From Phycisphaerales bacterium (GTDB lineage Bacteria > Planctomycetota > Phycisphaerae > Phycisphaerales > SM1A02): DNA of 7,409 bases. Below, piece after piece: positions 1 to 6,341 of the stretch. A program made the translations under genes and the position numbers. The first letter of the stretch is position 1. The number at the start of each line of letters is the position of its first letter. The stretch is taken from positions 1-7,409 of the forward strand of contig SLDM01000527.1 of the NCBI GenBank assembly GCA_007125255.1, in the 5' to 3' direction. The notes below the pieces were generated by a model. That model saw only the letters and a list, made by a program, of their open reading frames with translations. It made no database searches and was not told where the DNA came from.

Positions 1-1965
1 CACCATCTCGTACCCTTCGAGTTCGACCTGCCGGCGGCCGACGTCGAGCGAGGCGATGATCTGGTAGTTCGGCGAGGTCGAGGTATGCGTCATGAACGCC
101 TCGTTGAACGCATCCCGGGCGTGCTGTTCGAAGTCCTGGTCGTGGACATGCATCATCGAGCCCTGCCGCAGCGCGGTCAGCGTCTTGTGGGTCGACTGCG
201 TGGCGTACACCCGCACGCGCGCCTGCTCCGGATCGGGCATCAGCGTCTGGTCAAGCCACGTTGCGTCATCGTCGGGGTCGAGCTTGTCGAACGAATCGCG
301 CCACTCCCGGTACTTCGCGCGGTAGCTTTCGCACTTGAAATCCTCCCGCAGCTTCTTCGCCGCGTACATGCCCGTGCGCATGCGCAGCGTGGGATTGAAC
401 GCCGCGAACCCGAACCACGCTTCGTCCCAGAGAAAAATCATGTCCGGCTTGATCGCCAGGATCTCGCGCATGATCTTCTCGGGGTGGTACGTGATGCCGT
501 CGAACGTGCAGTTGGTGAGCAGCAGCATGCGCACGCGGTCGAGCTTGCCCGCGCGTTTCAGTTCGAGCAGTTGATGCTTGATCTCCCGCAGCGGCACCGC
601 GCCGTACATCGTGTACTCCGTCAGCGGGTACGCATCGAGATACACGGGGTACGATCCGGCGAGCACCATGGCGTAGTGGTGCGATTTATGACAGTCGTGA
701 GCGACCAGCACGATGTCACCCGGCCGGACGAGCGCCTGCACGACGATCTTGTTCGCCGTCGACGTTCCGTTGGTGGCAAAGTACGTCCGCTGCGCCCCGA
801 ATGCACGGGCCGCGAGATCCTGGGCGCGTTTGATGGCGCCGTGGGGCTGAAGCAGCGAGTCCAGGCCGCCGCTGGTCGCGCTCGTTTCGGCGAGAAAGAT
901 GTTCGGGCCGTAGAACTTGCCCATATCCTTCGCCCAGTGGGAGTTCGTAATTGACTTCCCGCGCGCGATCGGCAGGGCGTGGAACACCCCGGTCGGCCGC
1001 TGGGCGTACTTGCGCAACGCATCAAAGAACGGCGTCTCGTAGCGGGAGCGGATGCCCTTGAGAATGCTCAGATGCAGCTCGAGGTAGTTGTCGAGCCGGT
1101 AGAAGACGCGGCGAAAGGTGTTGCCCAGACGACCGGCGATATCTTCCACCGCAGAATCGGTGACCACGAACAGATCCAACTCCGGCCGAAGTATCTTGCT
1201 GACCCGCCCGAGCTCCAGCGTGCGCTCGATACCGTACACCCGCGCGGGCTTTTCGCTGCGCATCATCTCCAGATACCGCCGGAAGATCGGATGTTCGTTC
1301 TGCGAGCGGAAACGCAGGTTGTAGCGGTACACGCATGACTGGATCGTGTGGTTGAACAGAATCGAGATCGCGGCATCCTCGAAGCTGCGCGCGAAGACGA
1401 CATCGTAGATGAACTCATCCTCATCGCGCCGCAGATCCAGCAGTGCGTCGCGCAACTGCTCGTGCTCCTCCTCATCGATGTCGTCGACGAACAGCACTTC
1501 GAAGTATGGCCGCTGATCGGCATTGCGGTCCATGCCGGATTCGCTGTGGTGCGGGTGACGATGATCACGCTGGTTCTGGCCGTGTGCCGACCGGCGTGAG
1601 TCTTGCGAGGACTCCTCGCCGCGCAAGCCGATCGTACGGTACGCATCGCTGATCAGCATGCGCGTGATGTCTTTGACCTGGTGGGCCAGCGTTTCGAACT
1701 GGTTGCGGTCAAACAGACGGTTCAGCTGCCGGAGCGCTTCCGGGCCGGGATACGCCCAGAACACTTCGAGATGGCGGAGCGTCTCCAGTTCCTCGGCGAC
1801 CGCGCTGCGCGGTTCATCGATCGCGCCGCCCTGCTGCGCGACTTCCCGCAACCAGTTCGAGTGGTACTGCAGGTCATTCCACGTATCGCGCCGAAGCTGC
1901 GCCGCATCGTACTGGTGTGGTCGAGGGCGACGGGGAGTGGGGGAATGCGCAGCGTGGCCGGACAT
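1..1965 (-). CDS. Orn/Lys/Arg decarboxylase family protein, long form (C-terminus cut by window edge)
   Basis: PLP-dependent decarboxylase of fold type I, expected to turn a basic amino acid (arginine, lysine or ornithine) into the matching amine in the cytoplasm. The frame is open from ATG at 1965 to the left edge, giving 655 residues with the C-terminus missing. Seen motifs are YFATNGTSTANK at residues 395-406 (cofactor phosphate region), HDCHKS at 423-428 (His426 matches the ring-stacking His of LdcI), DEAWFGF at 514-520 (Asp514 pairs with the pyridine nitrogen) and YATQSTHKTL at 588-597, with Lys594 as the Schiff-base lysine. Residues about 154-270 look like the receiver-like wing domain of this family. 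A further N-terminal segment of about 150 residues, with a His-rich linker near 133-140, has no counterpart in E. coli LdcI. TGGAGG lies 9 bases before the start. It is probably the last visible gene of the gabD-gabT-amidase series, 51 bases after the amidase. The exact substrate cannot be read from the sequence. Confidence 0.87.
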   Translation of the reverse strand, partial: MSGHAAHSPTPRRPRPHQYDAAQLRRDTWNDLQYHSNWLREVAQQGGAIDEPRSAVAEELETLRHLEVFWAYPGPEALRQLNRLFDRNQFETLAHQVKDITRMLISDAYRTIGLRGEESSQDSRRSAHGQNQRDHRHPHHSESGMDRNADQRPYFEVLFVDDIDEEEHEQLRDALLDLRRDEDEFIYDVVFARSFEDAAISILFNHTIQSCVYRYNLRFRSQNEHPIFRRYLEMMRSEKPARVYGIERTLELGRVSKILRPELDLFVVTDSAVEDIAGRLGNTFRRVFYRLDNYLELHLSILKGIRSRYETPFFDALRKYAQRPTGVFHALPIARGKSITNSHWAKDMGKFYGPNIFLAETSATSGGLDSLLQPHGAIKRAQDLAARAFGAQRTYFATNGTSTANKIVVQALVRPGDIVLVAHDCHKSHHYAMVLAGSYPVYLDAYPLTEYTMYGAVPLREIKHQLLELKRAGKLDRVRMLLLTNCTFDGITYHPEKIMREILAIKPDMIFLWDEAWFGFAAFNPTLRMRTGMYAAKKLREDFKCESYRAKYREWRDSFDKLDPDDDATWLDQTLMPDPEQARVRVYATQSTHKTLTALRQGSMMHVHDQDFEQHARDAFNEAFMTHTSTSPNYQIIASLDVGRRQVELEGYEMV

Positions 1966-1974
1966 GAATAGATT

Positions 1975-1980
1975 CCTCCA
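1975..1980 (-). promoter_or_regulatory. Shine-Dalgarno site of the decarboxylase gene
   Basis: TGGAGG on the minus strand, with 9 bases between it and the ATG at 1965. It supports that start and indicates that the decarboxylase is translated independently of the amidase gene that ends 51 bases upstream. Confidence 0.6.
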
Positions 1981-2016
1981 TTGGGCGGTCGGGCCGATCT
2001 GACGAGATGCTGCGAA

Positions 2017-3027
2017 TCAGTAGGCAGCGGGTGGTGACTGACCGTGCATTGACTGCGAGGTCGTCGACGAAGGTGGTGAAGCACTGGCCGGGGCCGGCGC
2101 CGGTTCATCCGGTGCGGGCGGCACGCCGGGTTTGTCCGACGGCGGTACCGGCGCCTGGTCCAGACCCGCCCGGGACCCGCGCTGCTGCTTCGCCAGCGGC
2201 CCCAGCGTGTTCAGGTACGACGTGCAGCGCTCGCAACCCTTGTAGACGTCGAACTCGATCTTCCGGTCGCGGAAACTCTTCAACGGCTGGCCGAGACCAC
2301 GCAGCCCCACCTCGCGAGTCCGCCGGGCGCGGTCGAGATCGATCTCGATCGGGATCATCTCCTGTCCGTGGCCCGCCTGGTACAGCACATCACCCATCGG
2401 GCCGACGACGATCGACTGTCCGGTGCCGCCGTCACCCGAACCGTTGATGTCGATGACGAAGCACTGATTCGTCGCGGCGGTGGAGCGCGCAATCGAGAGT
2501 TCCACGTCGCGATCGATCGAATTGGTCAGGGTGGGGTGGATGATGACCTCCGCGCCCATCGCGGCGAGCGTACGACTGGTTTCCGGGAACCACATGTCGT
2601 AACAGATCGACATGCCGAACCGGCCGATCTCGGGCACATCGAAGATGCAGAACTCATCGCCCGGTTCAACCCCGGTTTCGTACGGAAGGAAGGGAAAGAT
2701 TTTGCGGTACCGCGCAATGACTTCACCGCTCGGGGCGATCACCGGCGCGGTGTTGTAAACGACCTCGCCGCACTTCTCGAACAAAGTGCCCGGCACCAGC
2801 CAGATCTTGTGGCGTTCGGCGAACTTCCGGTAGGCGTCCTCCGCCGGGCTCGGCAGCGGCTGGGCGTGGCCGGTGAAACCGCCGAAGGTGGCCAGTTCGC
2901 TCACCACAACCATCTGCACCCACGGGTAGAGGAACATCATCGTGTCCATCCGCGCCAGGATGTGATCGAGGTTGTGATGCTGCGCGGAGAGGTGAAGTTG
3001 AAGGCCGGCAATGGCGAATGGTGTCAT
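2017..3027 (-). CDS. Nitrilase-superfamily carbon-nitrogen hydrolase (amidase / carbamoyl-amine amidohydrolase)
   Basis: Cytoplasmic thiol amidase of the nitrilase superfamily, which hydrolyses non-peptide C-N bonds and releases ammonia. The Glu-Lys-Cys triad is visible: Glu44 in SELATFGG, Lys109 in YRKIFPF and Cys142 in SICYDMWFPE. Glu117, shortly after the lysine motif, may be the second conserved glutamate. The core ends near residue 260. It is followed by a CxxC pair (Cys265, Cys268) and a tail from about 284 to 336 with 14 prolines and many Ala and Ser, so the 336-residue protein is longer than the usual 260-300. The CYDMWFPE motif resembles the CWDQWFPE type of N-carbamoylputrescine amidases, while the lysine region looks more like aliphatic amidases. 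In this neighbourhood, N-carbamoylputrescine (arginine route), 5-aminovaleramide (DavA-like) or 4-guanidinobutyramide are reasonable substrates. The family is sure, the substrate is not. No strong Shine-Dalgarno precedes the ATG at 3027. Confidence 0.87.
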   Translation of the reverse strand: MTPFAIAGLQLHLSAQHHNLDHILARMDTMMFLYPWVQMVVVSELATFGGFTGHAQPLPSPAEDAYRKFAERHKIWLVPGTLFEKCGEVVYNTAPVIAPSGEVIARYRKIFPFLPYETGVEPGDEFCIFDVPEIGRFGMSICYDMWFPETSRTLAAMGAEVIIHPTLTNSIDRDVELSIARSTAATNQCFVIDINGSGDGGTGQSIVVGPMGDVLYQAGHGQEMIPIEIDLDRARRTREVGLRGLGQPLKSFRDRKIEFDVYKGCERCTSYLNTLGPLAKQQRGSRAGLDQAPVPPSDKPGVPPAPDEPAPAPASASPPSSTTSQSMHGQSPPAAY

Positions 3028-3155
3028 GGTGAGTCGGTCAGTGGAGTGTGAGCAAAGTTCAGTGAGGTCAACGCGGTTCGATGGTCGTGCTTCGGTTCCG
3101 GCACGTTCGGGAACAAACCGTTTCCGGCAGACTTTGAAGATCCGTGGTGAAACGC

Positions 3156-4514
3156 CTACCGGGAGGCCGCGACGGGCGGTGCGGATGAACCGGTCTTTCG
3201 GGCGTCCACCGCCCTGATGATCTCCTCTTCGAGGATATCCAATCCGCGCTCGAGCTGTTCATCGGTGATGACCAGCGGTGAGAGCACGCGGATGGTCGTC
3301 CCCGCCGCGCCGGCGGGTATGACCAGCAGGCCCCGCGCGATACACCGGTCCAGGGCCTCCCGTACCATGGCCGGTGCGGGCAGGGACTTGTCCCCGTTCT
3401 CGCCGAACACGATCGCCTGCATCGCGCCGAGACCGCGCACGTCAACCACCCAGTCGCACTGCTCCTTGATGTGGTTGAAGCGCTCGTGCACGATTCGGCC
3501 GATCTGCGTCGCGCGGTCGTTGAGGTTGAGTTCCTCCATGCGCCGGATCGTCGCCAGGGCCGCCGCGCACGCAATCGGATTGCCTCCGTACGTCCCGCCG
3601 CACGTGCCGGGCTGGGCCTGGTCCATCACCGACGCCTTGCCGATGACGCAGGAGATCGGAAGCCCGCCGCCCATCGACTTCGCCCACGGGGAGAGGTCCG
3701 GCTTCACTCCGAAGTGGTCGTAGGACGCCCACTTGCCCGTGCGGCAGAAACCCGCCTGCACCTCGTCGAAGATCAGCACGATGCCGTGTTCATCGCAGAT
3801 CTCGCGCAGGCCCTTGAGATAGCGTTCAGGGGCAGTGCAGAATCCACCTTCACCCTGAACCACTTCAATGATGATCGCCGCGACATCCTCAGCGCTGACC
3901 ATGTTGATGAACGCCTGGCGCAGCCGGTGAAGTTCGCGGTCAATGAACGCGTTGAGATCGAGTCCATCCCCGTAGCGGAAATGATTCGGGTAGGGCAGCC
4001 GGTAGATCTCCGGCACGAACGGCCCGCACCCGACCTTGTAGCCGGTCTTGCTGGTCAGCGTCGCGCAGAGAAGCGTCCGGCCGTGGAAACCCTCGCTGAA
4101 GGCGATCACCGCGGGGCGGCCGGTCGCCTGTCTGGCCATCTTGATCGAATTCTCCACCGCTTCCGCGCCGGAATTGACCAGCATCGCCTTGGTCTTCTCC
4201 TTCGGATCGTCCGAATGGGGGAAGAGCTCGACGAGCTTCTCGCAGAGCTCGACATACGGTTCGTACGTCGAAACGTGAATGCACGCGTGGGTGAGCCGGG
4301 CCGCCTGCTCCTGCACGGCTTTCACGACGGCCTCATCACAGTGGCCGACGTTCATCACGCCGATGCCGCCGGCGAAGTCAATGAATTCCTTTCCATCGAC
4401 ATCGGTGATGACCGCGCCCCGGGCCGAGGCCGCGGTGGACGTGCCGGCGAACCGCGCCACCGCCCGCGGCACAACCGCATCACGGCGCTGCAACAGTTGA
4501 TCGGTCTTGCTCAT
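3156..4514 (-). CDS. gabT: 4-aminobutyrate (GABA) aminotransferase
   Basis: Class III PLP aminotransferase that moves the omega-amino group of GABA (and often 5-aminovalerate) to 2-oxoglutarate, giving succinate semialdehyde (or glutarate semialdehyde) and glutamate. Visible elements are GGIGVMNVGH at residues 49-58 (substrate pocket), NSGAEAVENSIKMAR at 114-128 (phosphate-binding region), EGFHGRT at 141-147, VVQGEGG at 218-224 preceded by Glu217, DEVQAGFCRTG at 250-260 with Asp250 for the pyridine nitrogen, the Schiff-base Lys279 in WAKSMGGGLP, and GGTYGGNP at 306-313. At 452 residues it is slightly longer than E. coli GabT (426), partly through a short Ala/Ser/Pro tail. Two positions differ from what I recall as usual: Val218 where EPVQGEGG is common, and Gly282 where AGG is common. 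It follows gabD by 185 bases and precedes the amidase by 128. The Shine-Dalgarno is weak (GTGAG about 10 bases upstream). Related omega-amino acid:2-oxoglutarate or pyruvate transaminases remain possible. Confidence 0.9.
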   Translation of the reverse strand: MSKTDQLLQRRDAVVPRAVARFAGTSTAASARGAVITDVDGKEFIDFAGGIGVMNVGHCDEAVVKAVQEQAARLTHACIHVSTYEPYVELCEKLVELFPHSDDPKEKTKAMLVNSGAEAVENSIKMARQATGRPAVIAFSEGFHGRTLLCATLTSKTGYKVGCGPFVPEIYRLPYPNHFRYGDGLDLNAFIDRELHRLRQAFINMVSAEDVAAIIIEVVQGEGGFCTAPERYLKGLREICDEHGIVLIFDEVQAGFCRTGKWASYDHFGVKPDLSPWAKSMGGGLPISCVIGKASVMDQAQPGTCGGTYGGNPIACAAALATIRRMEELNLNDRATQIGRIVHERFNHIKEQCDWVVDVRGLGAMQAIVFGENGDKSLPAPAMVREALDRCIARGLLVIPAGAAGTTIRVLSPLVITDEQLERGLDILEEEIIRAVDARKTGSSAPPVAASR

Positions 4515-4699
4515 TGTTCAGTACTCACTTTCGAAAAGAACGACGGCAGCGCTGAGGCGCGGAGAAAACCAGAGTGACGAGATCGGGTCCAAGCATGTGA
4601 TTCCCGGCGAGACCGTGATTTCCATCGAGCGATCCGATTGCCCGTTGATCGATTGCTTCCCACCGCTTCTCCCATTGCCGGTTTCGCCGCGGCGGCTCA

Positions 4700-6160
4700 T
4701 CAAAGTTGCCACGAGACGTACTTGATCTCGGTGTATTCATCCATCACGTACCGGCCGCCTTCGCGGCCGTAGCCGGACTGTTTGACCCCGCCGAACGGCG
4801 CCTGGGCGGTGGACGGCCCGCCGTCGTTCGCGCCGATGATGCCGTATTCGAGAGCTTCGGCGACGCGCATCAGGCGGCTGGAATCGCGCGTATAGAAATA
4901 CGCCGCCAGCCCGTAGATCGAGTCGTTCGCCCAGCCGATCGCCTCCTCTTCCTTCGAGAAGCGGCGGAGCGGCGCGACCGGACCGAAGGTCTCTTCGGTA
5001 TTGATCAGCATCTCCGGGGTGAAATCATCGATGATGGTCGGCGCGTAGAATCGATTCGTAAGCCCGTCGAGCTTGACGCGCTGCCCGCCCGCCCGCACCC
5101 GGCCCCCCTTGTTCGTTGCGTCGGCGACGTGCTTCTCGACTTTTTCGACCGCCGCATCGTTGATCAGCGGCCCGACCTGCACGCCATCCTGCAATCCCCG
5201 GCCGACCTTCATCCGGTTGACTTCTTCGGCCAGCCTGGAGGCAAAGGCCTCGTAGATGCCATCCTGCACGTAGAACCGGTTGGCGCAGATGCACGTCTGC
5301 CCCATGTTGCGGTACTTGGACGCCATCGCGCCCTTCACCGCGGCATCGACATCGGCATCGTCGAATACGATAAACGGCGCGTGTCCGCCGAGTTCCATCG
5401 AGAGGCGCGTAACGTTCTGGGCGGACTGCCTGATCAACATCTTGCCGACCTCGGTCGATCCGGTGAAGCTGATTTTGCGCACCGCGGGGTTGGCGAAGAG
5501 CTCCTCACCGATCTCCGCCGCCTTGCCGGTGATGAGGTTGAAGACGCCCGGCGGGAAGCCGGCTTCGACGGCAAGCTCCGCGACGGCAATCGCGGAAAGC
5601 GGCGTGTCCTCGGCGGGCTTGACGACCATTGTGTTGCCGCATGCCAGCGCGGGGCCGAGTTTGCGCGTGATCATTGCAATGGGGAAGTTCCACGGCGTGA
5701 TGCAGGCGGTGACGCCCACCGGCTGGCGCAGGACGAGAATGCGTTTCCCCGGGAAGTTCGCGGGGATCATGTCACCGTACAAACGCCGACCTTCCTCGGC
5801 CGCCCACTCCAGGAATGACGCGCCGTAGGCGACTTCGCCTTTCGCTTCGGCGAGGGGCTTGCCCTGTTCGCGCGTCATCAGCTCCGCCAGACGGTCCTGA
5901 TCGCGCATCATCAGTTCGTAGAGCCGTCTCAGCAGCCGGCCACGCTCCTGTGCGGTGGTCCGGCTCCATTCGGGAAACGCCTTCGCGGCGGCGTCGATGG
6001 CGTCCTTCGTTTCCGGGCGGCCACAACGCGGCACCCGGGCGATCGTCTCGTCGGTGGCGGGATCGAGGATGTCGAATTCCTCACCGGAGGCGGCGCCCAC
6101 CCATTCGCCGCCGATCAGGTTGCGGGTCCGAACCGTTTGTCGATCGAGCACCTGGGTCAT
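4700..6160 (-). CDS. gabD: Succinate-semialdehyde dehydrogenase (aldehyde dehydrogenase superfamily)
   Basis: Oxidises succinate semialdehyde (and commonly glutarate semialdehyde) to the dicarboxylate with NAD(P)+, completing the GABA shunt after GabT. The protein is full length at 486 residues, against about 480-490 for the family. Seen are TPWNFPIAM with Asn158 (oxyanion hole), VVKPAEDTPLSA with Lys181, the Rossmann motif SFTGSTEVGK at 231-240, MELGGHAPF with the general base Glu256, GQTCICANR with the nucleophile Cys290, ETFGP with Glu390, and PFGGVKQSGYGREGG near the C-terminus. The second cysteine, Cys292, forms the CxC pair known as a redox switch in human SSADH. Glu184 after the lysine resembles NAD-using enzymes rather than NADP-specific E. 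coli GabD, so NAD+ is inferred. AGAGGA lies 7 bases before the ATG at 6160. It is the first gene of the minus-strand series. The CIC motif and the gabT neighbour favour GabD/DavD over a general aldehyde dehydrogenase. Confidence 0.92.
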   Translation of the reverse strand: MTQVLDRQTVRTRNLIGGEWVGAASGEEFDILDPATDETIARVPRCGRPETKDAIDAAAKAFPEWSRTTAQERGRLLRRLYELMMRDQDRLAELMTREQGKPLAEAKGEVAYGASFLEWAAEEGRRLYGDMIPANFPGKRILVLRQPVGVTACITPWNFPIAMITRKLGPALACGNTMVVKPAEDTPLSAIAVAELAVEAGFPPGVFNLITGKAAEIGEELFANPAVRKISFTGSTEVGKMLIRQSAQNVTRLSMELGGHAPFIVFDDADVDAAVKGAMASKYRNMGQTCICANRFYVQDGIYEAFASRLAEEVNRMKVGRGLQDGVQVGPLINDAAVEKVEKHVADATNKGGRVRAGGQRVKLDGLTNRFYAPTIIDDFTPEMLINTEETFGPVAPLRRFSKEEEAIGWANDSIYGLAAYFYTRDSSRLMRVAEALEYGIIGANDGGPSTAQAPFGGVKQSGYGREGGRYVMDEYTEIKYVSWQL

Positions 6161-6167
6161 GACGGAA

Positions 6168-6173
6168 TCCTCT
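6168..6173 (-). promoter_or_regulatory. Shine-Dalgarno site of gabD
   Basis: AGAGGA on the minus strand, 7 bases before the gabD ATG. It fixes that start codon. Confidence 0.6.
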
Positions 6174-6219
6174 GGCAGAAGCGCGGGAAGAACGGAAAAG
6201 GGGCTCCCCGCAACGCATC

Positions 6220-6251
6220 ATTGTACGACCCCGGCAGTTTTTCGCACTCAA
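6220..6251 (-). promoter_or_regulatory. Candidate sigma-70-type promoter for gabD and following genes
   Basis: On the minus strand TACAAT (6225-6220) matches five of six bases of the -10 consensus and sits about 60 bases before the gabD ATG. TTGAGT (6251-6246) could be the -35 box, but the spacing is 20 bases, longer than the usual 16-18. The pair is therefore weak, and only the -10 element is reasonably convincing. It lies in the 181-base region shared with the divergent C45 gene. Confidence 0.35.
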
Positions 6252-6326
6252 TTCGACATGAATCGGCACTTTCACCTGCACCTCTCACCGCGCGGTGCCG
6301 CGCCCGGAGCTCGCAGGAGACTCTGC

Positions 6327-6332
6327 TATGCT
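6327..6332 (+). promoter_or_regulatory. Possible -10 element close to the C45 gene start
   Basis: TATGCT lies 9 bases before the ATG at 6342. If it is a -10 box, transcription would start at or next to the start codon and the mRNA would be leaderless, which agrees with the lack of a properly spaced Shine-Dalgarno. No -35 box is recognisable at the right distance. Confidence 0.2.
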
Positions 6333-6341
6333 GGCCCCACG

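Noticed and set aside
85..954. Plus-strand open frame of 289 codons
   Set aside because: It lies antisense to the decarboxylase, whose motifs are unmistakable on the minus strand. The predicted protein is Arg/His/Val-rich without domain features, as expected of a shadow frame in GC-rich DNA.
1966..2016. Gap before the decarboxylase examined for a terminator or promoter
   Set aside because: Only a Shine-Dalgarno sequence is visible. There is no hairpin with a T-tract and no paired -35/-10 boxes.
3093..3120. Inverted repeats (GTTCC/GGAAC, and GTTC-GG-GAAC) in the gabT-amidase gap, considered as terminator or operator
   Set aside because: The stems are only 4-5 bases, there is no T-run on the minus strand after them, and no known operator consensus is matched.
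3471..4577. Plus-strand open frame of 368 codons
   Set aside because: It is antisense to gabT and shows the same Arg/Asp/His-rich shadow composition. GC-rich codon use removes stops from the opposite strand.
4706..5818. Plus-strand open frame of 370 codons
   Set aside because: It is antisense to gabD, which has every aldehyde dehydrogenase catalytic motif. No recognisable motif exists in the plus-strand product.
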